A stretch of 64,000 bases of DNA from an uncultured Gammaproteobacteria bacterium (GTDB lineage: Bacteria > Pseudomonadota > Gammaproteobacteria > Pseudomonadales > Pseudohongiellaceae), in contig CAJXUA010000012.1 in NCBI GenBank assembly GCA_913060695.1, forward strand, positions 40,161 through 104,160. Reading direction: 5' to 3'. The translations under genes and the position numbers were made by a program. Below the pieces are notes generated by a model that was given only the letters and a program-made list of their open reading frames with translations, did no database searches and was not told the DNA's origin. Below, piece by piece: positions 19,106 through 27,983 of this stretch (within the stretch, counting starts at the first letter, position 1; every line of letters begins with the position of its first letter).

Positions 19106-19513
19106 TTATTGCTGAGCGATGCATTCCTGGAACGAGAAATTTAACTCACCGATATGCTCGCCATTCGCAAAGTGATATTGGTAGTTAATATTGTCGACTA
19201 CTTGCATAAGCGGGCTCAGTGTCGGCCCAAAGCACCACGACATCAACACACTCGGGCGCACCGCATCGAGCTCCTGCTGGGTAATTTGATTGCCGTCGGT
19301 AACGCGGTTCTCATACAGCAAACCAATGTCACCATTACCTAGGTCCACACAGGAGGTGTTAACCCAGGTCGTAATATCGTCCAGCGCCATTGGCAAAGAG
19401 TCATTGAACTCGGTCACTGTAGTATTGCACTCCTCCATGCTTATGCCCGCACTAAAGGCATTATGCGACAACAGAGCGAGAAAAAATGAGAGTGACAGAG
19501 TCAGTTTACGCAT
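19106..19513 (-). CDS. Small exported cysteine-containing protein, unknown function
   Basis: The 135-residue product begins MRKLTLSLSFFLALLSHNAFSA, a Sec signal peptide. The mature chain has four cysteines (MEECNT, NTSCVD, SWCFGP, QECIAQQ), suggesting two disulfides in the periplasm. It is acidic with no recognisable domain. An AAGGAGGAA-like ribosome site precedes the ATG. The gene is convergent with the MscK-like gene. Confidence 0.75.
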   Translation of the reverse strand: MRKLTLSLSFFLALLSHNAFSAGISMEECNTTVTEFNDSLPMALDDITTWVNTSCVDLGNGDIGLLYENRVTDGNQITQQELDAVRPSVLMSWCFGPTLSPLMQVVDNINYQYHFANGEHIGELNFSFQECIAQQ

Positions 19514-19593
19514 GGAATTTTCCTCCTTCTAATTATTATTTAATCCTAACTGCTCAAGCTTATGAGCATGACTCATAACTTAAACGAAAAAAC

Positions 19594-20577
19594 TTAGAGC
19601 TCTTCATACCAATGACGATCCGAGAGCTTGTCGGTTTCCATCCTCTCTCGTGCCAAGTCCAGCAAATCATCGAGGGTAAGATTGGTTCCGGGCAGAGCCA
19701 CTATGTGACCGGCACTAAACTGCATGGAATACGCTAGCCCATCTTGATCAATGTATTGCTCAAGCGCGTTGTGTAAGCGAATGAGCGCTGCCTTCGCATT
19801 CGCATCATCACTCTCCAACATAAAGACCGCAAATTCATTATTGTCGATGCGCCCAAAAATATCCGAATCGCGAAATACCTCTCTCAATAAATCCGTAAAA
19901 CTTACCAAGACGAGCTTGCTTTTTGTCTGCCCAAACTTTTCGACTATGCGATCTAAATTGTTGAGGCTTAGTAACAGTAAGGAACATTGCACGCCCTTGC
20001 GTTTAGAGACTGTATAGCTATGGCCAGCATACTCAAGAAAACCTCGCTGGTTCGAAATCTTAGTTAGGTCGTCCAGCGTCGAGCTCTGAATTGTCGCAAT
20101 CTCCTGCTCAGCCATCACGCCAAGATCGTTCAGTATGTGTAAATCCTCAGCTGAGAATTGACGCGGCTCGCTAGCAAGAATACACAGGGTACCTAATGCA
20201 CTGCCATTATTCATACGTAAGGGATAGCCTGCGTAGAAGCGAATTTTGGGATCATTGACCACGACGGGATTATCTTTAAAACGCTCATCGAGAGACGCGT
20301 CTTCTACTACCATTGCCTCGTTACCTAGAATCGCGTGAGCACAAAAGGAGATATCTCGGGTCGTTTCCGCGGGGAGTGAATTCGGCTGCGTAGTCGACTT
20401 AAACCACTGCCTGTCGCTATCGACTAAGGTGATAATTGAGATGTCGGCATTGAAGATTCGTTTTGCCAAGCGGGTTAGCCTGTCAAAGCGTTCCTCTGCT
20501 GCTGTATCGAGAATATTTAGTGCGTACAGCTTCTTGATTCGCTTCTGCTCATCCTTCGGAATTTCGGGGGCTAACAT
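19594..20577 (-). CDS. GAF-GGDEF protein with degenerate catalytic site
   Basis: The 327-residue cytoplasmic protein has an N-terminal GAF sensor (about 25-160, with ISIITLVDSDRQWFKS and DISFCAHAI) and a C-terminal GGDEF-like domain (about 165-320, opening DDLTKISNQRGFLEYAG). The signature loop reads GRIDNNEFAVFML where active diguanylate cyclases have G-G-D/E-E-F, so cyclase activity is probably lost. The product-binding I-site RxxD is kept as RDSD five residues upstream. It may act as a c-di-GMP receptor coupled to a GAF ligand. It is monocistronic. Confidence 0.88.
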   Translation of the reverse strand: MLAPEIPKDEQKRIKKLYALNILDTAAEERFDRLTRLAKRIFNADISIITLVDSDRQWFKSTTQPNSLPAETTRDISFCAHAILGNEAMVVEDASLDERFKDNPVVVNDPKIRFYAGYPLRMNNGSALGTLCILASEPRQFSAEDLHILNDLGVMAEQEIATIQSSTLDDLTKISNQRGFLEYAGHSYTVSKRKGVQCSLLLLSLNNLDRIVEKFGQTKSKLVLVSFTDLLREVFRDSDIFGRIDNNEFAVFMLESDDANAKAALIRLHNALEQYIDQDGLAYSMQFSAGHIVALPGTNLTLDDLLDLARERMETDKLSDRHWYEEL

Positions 20578-20660
20578 GCTTCACTCGCTTCAATTTAGGG
20601 CCATCTTGAACGCAGTGTAACATACAGGCCTAAACCCCATTACGCCTGCAAAGGATTTTT

Positions 20661-21053
20661 CTAACTAGCTATTTCCCTATAAATATCAATACCTAACTCG
20701 ACATTGTGTGCCTCAACGATTAGTTGGCTACGAAATAGCGCGGGCAACTCGACCAAGGTGATTAGCAGGATCAGCGCGCCTCCTAGCATCGGCAATACGA
20801 AGCATAGGGCAATCCCAATTGTCATCACACCTAGATTCAATAGCCCGCGTAAGTAGTGCTGAAGGTAGAAGTGATGCAGCCCCGCCAAAAATACCCAATT
20901 GAGAACGGCGTAGGTATCCGGGTCCTTAATGGCTTGCGTGTATTGCGCGTAGTATTCGGCCCTCTGCGCATTGGACAGTCCCTCGACCTTATGGCGCAGC
21001 GACTCGGCTGCCTCATGAACAGACTCGGCGCGTAGATTATAGGCCTCAAACAT
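20661..21053 (-). CDS. TM2-domain-like membrane protein
   Basis: The 130-residue protein has a soluble N-terminal half of heptad-like helices and a C-terminal TM2-like pair of membrane helices: AVLNWVFLAGLHHFYLQHY, then GLLNLGVMTIGIALCFVLP and LGGALILLITLVELPALF. The G-x-H-H-F-Y-L turn is the usual TM2 mark. Its start overlaps the yidD stop by 8 bp, so the two are coupled. The function of such proteins is unknown; linkage to yidD suggests a role at the membrane. Confidence 0.8.
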   Translation of the reverse strand: MFEAYNLRAESVHEAAESLRHKVEGLSNAQRAEYYAQYTQAIKDPDTYAVLNWVFLAGLHHFYLQHYLRGLLNLGVMTIGIALCFVLPMLGGALILLITLVELPALFRSQLIVEAHNVELGIDIYREIAS

Positions 21054-21294
21054 GATCGAAATCCGTCACCAGTGGATCGGGCCGAGTGCCAACTTGATCG
21101 CGGTCAGAGCAGCGCCTGATGCGCTTTACCCCTAACACCGACCCTTTGATTGCGCCATAGTGCAGCACAGCCTGCTTAGTGTATTCCGAGCAGCTCGGCT
21201 CGAAATTGCATTCAACCCTATAGACGCCCACGCCCGCACACTTAGCTTGATGTGAGTCGATCATTTTCACTATGAACTTCTGCATACGGGTCAT
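21046..21294 (-). CDS. yidD: YidD-family membrane protein insertion efficiency factor
   Basis: The 82-residue protein has the YidD core: YRVECNFEPSCSEYTKQA, then HYGAIKGSVLGVKRIRRC. YidD normally sits between rnpA and yidC and aids YidC-dependent insertion of inner-membrane proteins. Here it lies between a DUF4177 gene and a TM2 gene, so it is either a second copy or a relocated one. The usual WHPGG-like tail is altered to SDRDQVGTRPDPL. It starts 4 bp after the DUF4177 stop. Confidence 0.87.
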   Translation of the reverse strand: MTRMQKFIVKMIDSHQAKCAGVGVYRVECNFEPSCSEYTKQAVLHYGAIKGSVLGVKRIRRCSDRDQVGTRPDPLVTDFDHV

Positions 21295-21298
21295 CGAG

Positions 21299-21508
21299 CT
21301 ATCGTCCCAGCGTGAGAATCACGGTCTCACGAGTCCAGAATAGCCAGAAGCGTTTCTGTTCGATGACTTGGAAAGCTAGCTGCCAGCCCTCCGCTGCCGC
21401 CTGGTTGAGGGTTGCCTCTAACTTCTTAATGGGCAGACCAGCGGAGCCGAGGAAGATCGTGCCACAGCCTCCTTCCACCACTATCTCTACTTTGTATTCT
21501 TTAAACAT
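21299..21508 (-). CDS. DUF4177-like small protein
   Basis: The 69-residue protein begins MFKEYKVEIV and ends RETVILTLGR, with the central phrase LEATLNQAAAEGWQL that is typical of DUF4177 (strand - helix ending EGW - strands). It is the first gene of a three-gene minus-strand operon with yidD and the TM2 protein. An AAGGAA-type site precedes the ATG. Its function is unknown. Confidence 0.8.
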   Translation of the reverse strand: MFKEYKVEIVVEGGCGTIFLGSAGLPIKKLEATLNQAAAEGWQLAFQVIEQKRFWLFWTRETVILTLGR

Positions 21509-21622
21509 AGTCAGTTCCTTGAGTATGAACGCAGTCCATCTTGTTTGGCGGAACAGCGCTTTTGTATGAATCTACCCAAGCCCCGCGCGCTTAGCAAGCC
21601 AAGACCTTAGTCGTAAAAACAA

Positions 21623-21658
21623 AGAAGCCGCCGCCAAATAAAAATAGCGGCGGCTTCT
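21623..21658 (-). terminator. Rho-independent terminator after the aldolase gene
   Basis: A perfect 12-bp stem, AGAAGCCGCCGC (21623-21634) and its complement (21647-21658), encloses a 12-nt A/T loop. Read on the minus strand it is followed by TTTGTTTTTA. It lies 42 bp beyond the aldolase stop. Confidence 0.85.
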
Positions 21659-21699
21659 CTTGCAGCTAGCACGTTGCGGCGCTGTAAAGACACCAAGCC

Positions 21700-22644
21700 T
21701 TAGTCAGTGCGGCCCGAATGCTCCCGTGCAATACGCAGCGTTGCCTCTGTACCACCGGCAATACCTGCATCGCCCCAGTACCCTACCGTTGGCATATTGA
21801 AGCCCTGATCGATACGCTGCGCAACGTCGCGCGCGTTAGTGGTAATGCCGCATGGCTTATTGTACTGCTTGCATAGCGCTGCCACTTTCGCGATCGCGTC
21901 CTGCACATCGGGATGATTGCCGGGAACGCCCATATTCATAGACAAGTCAGCTGGACCTACGAAGATCGCGCCAACACCAGGAGTCGTCATGATTGCCTCT
22001 GCATTGTCTACGCCTTCCTGTGACTCGATCTGCATAACGGCGAGCAGGTCGCCATTCGGGTTGTGCGGCCAAGTGTCTGCACGCTGCACATAGTCTGCCG
22101 AACCCCAATACCAAGCTGCTGCGGCAGGTGACATGCCACGCACGCCCTTAGGCTCTCTGATCTCTGACCCACGCGCTTGTGGATAACGCATCGCGGCGAC
22201 AGCTCGTGCTGCTTGTTCGGCGTTCTCAACATAGGGGAACATAATGCCGAAGGCACCCACGTCTAGAATCTGCTTTACCAGCCACTCTGGATCATTACGG
22301 CCGTTGGCTGGCAGACGCACAATAGGCGTTGTCGCCATCTGCGTATTGCCTTGCTCTGCTATGGTCTGCTTGTCCGACATACCGATAAGAAACTCTTGCA
22401 GCAGCTGCGGATTGAACGGCGTGTGCTCCATGTCGATCAGAATATAATCTAGCCCGGAACGCGAGAGAGCGCGGGCATTCGCTAGTGAAAAATTGCCCGT
22501 GAACAGGCCGAAAATTGGCTCATCTTTTTGCAGCGTTTCGATACTGCGATTGAGATGAATTGAGTCTTGAGCGAATACGGAAGTAGCGGCAAAAGTGGAA
22601 AGAGTAAAAGCGCCTAAGAGTGCGCGAAGAGACATCTGTTTCAT
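21700..22644 (-). CDS. HpcH/HpaI-type aldolase with a signal peptide
   Basis: The 314-residue protein matches the metal-dependent HpcH/HpaI aldolase/citrate-lyase fold: DYILIDMEHTPFN, GAFGIMFPYVENAEQA, MQIESQEGVDNAEAI (metal-binding Glu) and GAIFVGPADLSMNMG (metal-binding Asp). Such enzymes cleave 2-keto-hydroxy acids to pyruvate. Unlike the cytoplasmic relatives, this one begins with a convincing Sec signal (MKQMSLRALLGAFTLSTFAA, cleaved near VFA-QD). AAGGA lies 7 nt before the ATG, so the start is well supported. It is a single-gene transcript with its own terminator. Confidence 0.88.
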   Translation of the reverse strand: MKQMSLRALLGAFTLSTFAATSVFAQDSIHLNRSIETLQKDEPIFGLFTGNFSLANARALSRSGLDYILIDMEHTPFNPQLLQEFLIGMSDKQTIAEQGNTQMATTPIVRLPANGRNDPEWLVKQILDVGAFGIMFPYVENAEQAARAVAAMRYPQARGSEIREPKGVRGMSPAAAAWYWGSADYVQRADTWPHNPNGDLLAVMQIESQEGVDNAEAIMTTPGVGAIFVGPADLSMNMGVPGNHPDVQDAIAKVAALCKQYNKPCGITTNARDVAQRIDQGFNMPTVGYWGDAGIAGGTEATLRIAREHSGRTD

Positions 22645-22878
22645 GGAGAATTCCTTAGGATGACAAGTGAAAATAACGCAGCGCGCATGCTAGTCCGAAT
22701 GCAAGCCAAGGTAAAATCAATTTCTCCAATAAAATTTTTCGGGAACTCATTTCCATTGCTAGGTAGTTGAAACTTTAGGGCTTATCCGCAACAAGATAAT
22801 TTGTGTCAAAATGAAATTAGCACCTTGGCATTGACGAGAGTTGTTACCACGTGTGACATAGGGCGCCAAGATAGAGCA

Positions 22879-23241
22879 TTAAGAAGAGCGCGATACCCCA
22901 AGGCGCCGCTTGCACCAATAAAGCACAGACTCGATTCCTTGCACCACACCACGGGCCACGATCAATACCCCGAGTTTCGCTCGCGCGCCTAGACTAAGCC
23001 CACTGGCTGCCTGCATATGCAGCAGATGATAACGAAACCAAGGCTTGCTATGGGCGTAGGCAGCAACACGACGAGATAGCTTGGTCAGCACGAATAGGGC
23101 GAGAAACAGGAATACGAGCCCGGGAATAACCGGCATGATCAAGCCAATTACACCTAGGATCAAGAAGCATCCCACCAGCATGATTCCTGCAAATTTGTAG
23201 AGCAACGGCAGCGGTTTTCTTTTGTCTTTGGCGCCTAACAT
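22879..23241 (-). CDS. Small inner-membrane protein, YbaN/DUF454- or PGPGW-like
   Basis: The 120-residue protein has two adjacent membrane helices separated by a Pro-Gly turn: GIMLVGCFLILGVIGLIMPVIPG, written as GVIGLIMPVIPGLVFLF at its core. A basic cytoplasmic tail follows. The VIPGLVFLF phrase resembles DUF454 (YbaN) and PGPGW proteins, both of unknown function. The start codon is preceded by GGAGG. The assignment to one of the two families is uncertain. Confidence 0.7.
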   Translation of the reverse strand: MLGAKDKRKPLPLLYKFAGIMLVGCFLILGVIGLIMPVIPGLVFLFLALFVLTKLSRRVAAYAHSKPWFRYHLLHMQAASGLSLGARAKLGVLIVARGVVQGIESVLYWCKRRLGVSRSS

Positions 23242-23426
23242 ATTGTCCTCCAGTAACTCAGAATGTTCTTCGATCTATAGTTCTATGCAGCGTCCATGCC
23301 ACATCATAAGCCACTGTTTTAAATAGCTTATATTTTTATCCGTGCTAGAAATATGGCGAATTTCGATAAGTAGTGGCGATCTCGCTACAATACAGCTCGC
23401 AATTCATTCAATGGAGAATCGTCACA

Positions 23427-24113
23427 ATGGAAACAGTCGTCATTACGGGTGCAAATCGGGGCATTGGGCTAGGCCTAGTGCAGGAATTTCTCGCCAAGAA
23501 CACTCGCGTGATTGCCGGATGTCGACACCCGGAGAAGGCTACTGCCCTAAGTGAGCTCGCGAAGAACGCAGCGCTGGAAATACTCCCACTCGATGTGGCC
23601 GACGAGGCAACCGTCAGCAACTTTATCGCCTCGCTAGCGAACACGCCTGTCGACATCCTCATTAATAATGCCGGCACACTGGGAGGCGACAAACAGAGTG
23701 CGAATAGTATGGATTATGATGCCTGGGCCGAGGCCTTTGCCATCAACACTATTGCGCCCTTTCGTCTAACCATTGGCTTGCTTGCTAATCTAAAGAAATC
23801 GTCACGCCCGCGAGTCATCAGTGTGTCTAGCCAGATGGGTTCGCTCGCAGGAGAAGGCACTGGCCACTACGCCTATAGAAGCTCGAAGGCAGCCCTGAAC
23901 AAAGTCATGCGGGGTTTAGCGGCGGAGCTTAAGCCCGAGGGTATTTTGCTATGTCCAATTCACCCCGGCTGGGTTAAGACGGACATGGGCGGCGCCAATG
24001 CCGCCATATCGGTTGCCCAAAGCGCCGCAGGCATTTATAAGCTCATAGACACCCTCACGGAAGCTAAGTCCGGCCACTTTCTAGCATGGGACGGAGAGGA
24101 GCTGCCTTGGTAA
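23427..24113 (+). CDS. Short-chain dehydrogenase/reductase (C-factor/carbonyl reductase type)
   Basis: The 228-residue NAD(P)-dependent oxidoreductase has the cofactor motif TGANRGIGLG at its N-terminus, DILINNAG in the middle, the catalytic Ser in VISVSSQMGS and the YxxxK pair in YAYRSSKAALN. The compact length and the phrase HPGWVKTDMGG are typical of C-factor-like and carbonyl-reductase-like SDRs. The ATG at 23427 has GGAG 10 nt upstream; an in-frame start at 23373 would put 18 extra residues before the cofactor loop and is rejected. The substrate is unknown. Confidence 0.9.
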   Translation: METVVITGANRGIGLGLVQEFLAKNTRVIAGCRHPEKATALSELAKNAALEILPLDVADEATVSNFIASLANTPVDILINNAGTLGGDKQSANSMDYDAWAEAFAINTIAPFRLTIGLLANLKKSSRPRVISVSSQMGSLAGEGTGHYAYRSSKAALNKVMRGLAAELKPEGILLCPIHPGWVKTDMGGANAAISVAQSAAGIYKLIDTLTEAKSGHFLAWDGEELPW

Positions 24114-24230
24114 TGGCTTTCTCGGGCCACCGAACTACATAAGTTGTTCTCGACAGAAAAGTGGCGACTCTTACGGTGCGTAAAAGCAACGCCAGTAGTA
24201 TTATCTCCCCATAATTAGAAGGAGTTTAAT

Positions 24231-24623
24231 ATGCTTAAAGGAAGTTGCCTGTGTGGCACCGTAAACTGGACCTTCGATGGCATGCCGGAATCCGCCACTG
24301 CATGCAATTGCACTGTGTGTCGTCGTTATGGAGTGCTGTGGATCTACGACTTCGAGAACGAGGGCATTCACGTCAGCGGTAAGACCCGCGCCTATGTTCG
24401 CAACGAGGGTTCTCTCGGCTTTCATTTCTGCCCCGACTGCGGCTGTGTTGCCTATTGGCGTTCGTTGCAAGTACAACAAGATGGAAAACGCCGCATCGCG
24501 GTCAATGTGCGACTCAGCGAGCCGGAGACTGTGGCCCATCTTCTCATCGACCATTTCGATGGCCTAGACGAATTTGAAGACCTTCCTAGAGATGGCCGCT
24601 GCGTCAAAGACTATTGGTTCTAA
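24231..24623 (+). CDS. GFA-family (CENP-V/GFA domain) protein
   Basis: The 130-residue protein carries the zinc-binding cysteine pattern of the GFA fold: GSCLCGTVNW at the start, NCTVCRRYG, and FCPDCGCVAYW. These relate to glutathione-dependent formaldehyde-activating enzyme, but most family members have no proven activity. GAAGGAG precedes the ATG by 8 nt. It is followed by a strong bidirectional terminator. Confidence 0.9.
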   Translation: MLKGSCLCGTVNWTFDGMPESATACNCTVCRRYGVLWIYDFENEGIHVSGKTRAYVRNEGSLGFHFCPDCGCVAYWRSLQVQQDGKRRIAVNVRLSEPETVAHLLIDHFDGLDEFEDLPRDGRCVKDYWF

Positions 24624-24634
24624 AGAGCGAGCAT

Positions 24635-24671
24635 AAAAAAAGGACTATGAGCTAGTCATAGTCCTTTTTTT
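24635..24671. terminator. Bidirectional Rho-independent terminator
   Basis: A perfect 16-bp stem, seven A then GGACTATGA (24635-24650) and its complement ending in seven T (24656-24671), closes a 5-nt loop GCTAG. The A and T tracts make it work on both strands, serving the GFA gene and the convergent gene ending at 24724. Confidence 0.92.
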
Positions 24672-24723
24672 AAGTTGTCGGCCTAGGAAGCTGACTTATT
24701 GCTCTTGGCTTGTTCCGCTGCGT

Positions 24724-25209
24724 TTAGCGCGGCGTCCATATAAAAACTTCCCATTCACGCAGTGGCTCTGACTCGCCAATAATGACGCCTCCGGTGAGAG
24801 TACGATCGAGATCATCCCCGCCCCAAATCCGCATATACGGGTACTTGTCTTCCCCAAACAACTCGGTCGCCTTAAGCGCAAAGGTCATATCCCCGGAACG
24901 GGCATAGCCATTGGGCGCGATGCGCGCCCGCTTAGACCAATAGCCACCATCGGGACGCGATGCCGTGATGAAACCACCCTCGAAAGGAACCAGAGAGACA
25001 TGGACGACAAAGGGAGGAAAACCACCAGTCTTGATGGTGCCTACCCCACGCTCGGCTATCGTAGTGAAGTCTGCGGGTGGAGCCGTTAGGGTGCCACCGA
25101 TGCGCACACCGGGGATACGGTTATAGGGGGTAATAAAGATATAAGTGGTAGCCGCAATTGCGAGAATAACTGCAACGGCGATGCCTGCGATTTGCTTCTT
25201 ACTAGCCAT
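24724..25209 (-). CDS. Membrane-anchored protein of unknown family, paralogue of 48415-48918
   Basis: The 161-residue protein has one N-terminal membrane helix (IAGIAVAVILAIAATTYIF) and a compact extracytoplasmic domain. It shares a run of motifs with the protein at 48415: PGVRIGGTLTA, GGFPPFV, ITASRPDGGYW, FALKATE and the near-identical ending SEPLREWEVFIWTPR. There are no cysteines or obvious catalytic residues beyond conserved Arg, Asp and Trp. AAAGGAAA precedes the ATG. The family is not one I recognise. Confidence 0.8.
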   Translation of the reverse strand: MASKKQIAGIAVAVILAIAATTYIFITPYNRIPGVRIGGTLTAPPADFTTIAERGVGTIKTGGFPPFVVHVSLVPFEGGFITASRPDGGYWSKRARIAPNGYARSGDMTFALKATELFGEDKYPYMRIWGGDDLDRTLTGGVIIGESEPLREWEVFIWTPR

Positions 25210-25324
25210 GGGATTTCCTTTTTATTATCCATATGCGAGCTGTTTGACTGCAAGCGCAAGACAATATCAAAGTCCATTAGCATTTGCACCAACGGACAAT
25301 AGCGGCGGTTCATTAGCTTAATAA

Positions 25325-26653
25325 TCAGCTCTTATTGACCTTGCTGATGGAGATAGGATTGTTCAAAACCCTGACCTCGCGCTGCGGGAATGGAATCTCA
25401 TAGCCGTGTTCCTGCAAGGCCTCGAAGATAAGCAGAAGTAGATCGCCGCCGACACGATTGACGCCGTCGTCGATTCCTTCCATCCAGAATTCGACGAACA
25501 TATTTACGCCGGAATCACCGAAACTATCGATCTCGCAATCGGGACGCTCTTCGATGGGCAAGTCATCACCACTGAGCACCTGCGGGTGACCCGCCACCAC
25601 GTCCTTAATAATGCCAACTAACTTGCGTAAGTCGCTCGAGTAAGCCACAGAGAAGTCGACACGATAACGCTGTTTCTTGTTCTTATGAGTCCAGTTAGTG
25701 AAGGTGTCTACAATGAACTTTTCATTGGGCACCATGATGTCTTTGCCATCATAGGTTTCGAGTGTCGTGGAGCGCATATTCAACTCACGCACGATGCCGG
25801 TGCGGCCATCCTCTAACTCTACGTAATCGCCTATGGAGATGGAGCGATCGAGCAGAATGATAATGCCGGAGATGAAATTGGACGCGATCGCCTGCAGCCC
25901 GAAGCCAATCCCCACACCCAACGCGCCACCGAATACCGCAAGTGCCGTGAGGTTTATGCCCATCACCTGCAAAAGTAACAGGAAGATCAAGATCGCGATG
26001 CCGATCTCCAACATCTTCGCCGCCACTGCTCTGGTGCGCAGATCTATGTGTTCCTGCCGGCGAATAATCTCCTGCCCCGTGGCATTGGATACGCGGCCGA
26101 GCCAGAACAGAACGGAACCAAAAATCAGCACACGAACGATGCCATAGGTCGTGATATTAATATTACCAACGCTAAATTGTACCGACTCGAGTATCTCGAT
26201 TAATCCGCTGAGAATTCCTACCATGTGCATGAAAATTAGCGGTAAACCAACCCATTTCACGACCTTAAAAATGGGTTTATGCGCAAAGAACTCATTGATC
26301 ACTGCGTTTGCTACTAACATCACCGCGATAGTCAGAGCGGTCTGTACTATCCAATGCTGATCTAAAAGATCTTCGCTCAGGTCTACCGAGATTCTGAGCA
26401 TCAGAATCGCCAGCAACGGAAACACCAGATTACTCAATCGATTTACTTGGCGGCGCAGGTAGTGATCACCGATCGTCTGTTGGCTGGCATCCAGAAAAGG
26501 CAGGTACTTGCGAATACGATTAGCCAGCAAATAGGCAAACGCGTAGATCAGCAAAATCATGCCAATCTGCGAGTAAGTGCCAGGTTGCGTCAGCACTCGA
26601 CCCACCGTATCGAGCAGCTCTATCAAGTATTCCTGCGCCTGTCCGAAATCCAT
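25325..26653 (-). CDS. MscS-family mechanosensitive channel (small)
   Basis: The 442-residue protein has about five N-terminal membrane helices and the MscS core. The core has pore helix GGALGVGIGFGLQAIASN, then the beta domain with RSISIGDYVELEDGRTG and MVPNEKFIVDTFTNWTH. The C-terminal domain ends in EIPFPQREVRVL, as in the MscK-like protein at 15695. Its start is separated by about 60 bp from the end of metY, and it may be cotranscribed with it. It acts as an osmotic release valve. Confidence 0.92.
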   Translation of the reverse strand: MDFGQAQEYLIELLDTVGRVLTQPGTYSQIGMILLIYAFAYLLANRIRKYLPFLDASQQTIGDHYLRRQVNRLSNLVFPLLAILMLRISVDLSEDLLDQHWIVQTALTIAVMLVANAVINEFFAHKPIFKVVKWVGLPLIFMHMVGILSGLIEILESVQFSVGNINITTYGIVRVLIFGSVLFWLGRVSNATGQEIIRRQEHIDLRTRAVAAKMLEIGIAILIFLLLLQVMGINLTALAVFGGALGVGIGFGLQAIASNFISGIIILLDRSISIGDYVELEDGRTGIVRELNMRSTTLETYDGKDIMVPNEKFIVDTFTNWTHKNKKQRYRVDFSVAYSSDLRKLVGIIKDVVAGHPQVLSGDDLPIEERPDCEIDSFGDSGVNMFVEFWMEGIDDGVNRVGGDLLLLIFEALQEHGYEIPFPQREVRVLNNPISISKVNKS

Positions 26654-26711
26654 ACCTTCGCCTTATTAACCGAGAGAATAAATGGTCCCCCTCGGTGGGG
26701 GGGGACATTAC

Positions 26712-27983
26712 TTAGACCTTCGCCAATGCCTGTTCGATATCGGCAATGATGTCGTCTACATGCTCTATACCGACAGAGATGCGCACGAGATCCTCGGACA
26801 CGCCCGCCGTCTTCAACTCTTCAGGGCTAAGTTGACGGTGAGTAGTAGTGGCCGGGTGACATGCTAACGACTTGGCGTCCCCTATATTCACAAGGCGCAG
26901 AATCATCTGCAAGGCGTCTATGAAACGCCCACCCGCCTCTTTGCCGCCTTGCACGCCGAAACTCAGAATGCCCGAGCCCTGCCCCTTGGTGATCTTCTGA
27001 CAAGTCGCATAGTAGGGGCTATCTTCCAGACCTGCGTAGTTAACCCATTCCACTTTGGGATGGGCCTTTAGATACTTCGCCACTGTCAGCGCGTTGGAGC
27101 AGTGTCGTTCCATGCGTAGCCCTAGAGTCTCTAAACCTTGTAGCAGCAAGAAGGCACTGTGGGGGGCAAGTGCGGCGCCGGTATTGCGCAAAGGCACTAC
27201 ACGGCAGCGGCCGATGAACGCGGCAGGTCCAAGTGCCTCTGTATACACCACGCCGTGGTAAGACGGATCGGGTTCATTCAGCATGGGGAATCGTTTCTTA
27301 TTGGCGACCCAATCGAACTTACCCGAGTCGATGATGATGCCGCCAATAGTCGTGCCGTGTCCGCCGATGTATTTGGTGAGTGAATGCACCACGATGTCGG
27401 CCCCGAAATCGATAGGACGACACAGATAAGGTGTGGCGACCGTACTATCCACAATTAGCGGCACGCCATGACGATGCGCGATCTCCGCCAATTTCTGTAT
27501 ATCCACCACATTACCGGCGGGGTTGCCGATGGTCTCGCAAAACAAGGCACGCGTGTTGTCATCGATTAGCGATTCTAGGCGGTCAAAGTCATCGAATGAG
27601 GCCATGCGCACTTCCACGCCTTGCCTTGGCAGGGTATGGGCGAAGAGATTATAGGTGCCGCCGTAGAGTTGAGTGGTGCTGACGATATTGGAGCCAACAT
27701 CCGTAATACACTGTATGGCATAGGTAATTGCAGCCATTCCCGAGGCTAGGCCGAGGCCGGCGATGCCACCCTCCATCTCCGCTAGGCGTTGTTCCAACAC
27801 TGCGGTTGTGGGGTTCATGATGCGGGTATAGATGTTGCCAGGCACCTTCAGGTCGAATAGGTCCGCGCCGTGCTGTGTGTCATCGAAGGTGTAGGAAGTG
27901 GTTTGATAAATAGGCACCGCCGCTGCCTTTGTGGTCGCTTCGGACTCATAGCCGTGGTGGAGCGCGAGAGATTCTAATTTCAT
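26712..27983 (-). CDS. metY: O-acetylhomoserine sulfhydrylase / aminocarboxypropyltransferase
   Basis: The 423-residue PLP enzyme makes homocysteine from O-acetylhomoserine and sulfide in methionine synthesis. It has the Cys/Met-metabolism PLP fold with the lysine in VVHSLTKYIGGHGTT, the N-terminal phrase QTTSYTFDDTQHGADLF and IYTRIMNPTTAVLEQRLA. The C-terminal SVGIEHVDDIIADIEQAL is typical of the family. GAGG precedes the ATG by 5 nt. The upstream 150 bp hold hairpins that might form a leader; no known SAM riboswitch class was recognised. Confidence 0.93.
   Translation of the reverse strand: MKLESLALHHGYESEATTKAAAVPIYQTTSYTFDDTQHGADLFDLKVPGNIYTRIMNPTTAVLEQRLAEMEGGIAGLGLASGMAAITYAIQCITDVGSNIVSTTQLYGGTYNLFAHTLPRQGVEVRMASFDDFDRLESLIDDNTRALFCETIGNPAGNVVDIQKLAEIAHRHGVPLIVDSTVATPYLCRPIDFGADIVVHSLTKYIGGHGTTIGGIIIDSGKFDWVANKKRFPMLNEPDPSYHGVVYTEALGPAAFIGRCRVVPLRNTGAALAPHSAFLLLQGLETLGLRMERHCSNALTVAKYLKAHPKVEWVNYAGLEDSPYYATCQKITKGQGSGILSFGVQGGKEAGGRFIDALQMILRLVNIGDAKSLACHPATTTHRQLSPEELKTAGVSEDLVRISVGIEHVDDIIADIEQALAKV

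Noticed and set aside
22801..22992. 63-codon frame between the aldolase and the membrane protein
   Set aside because: No ribosome site and it runs into the opposite-strand membrane protein gene.
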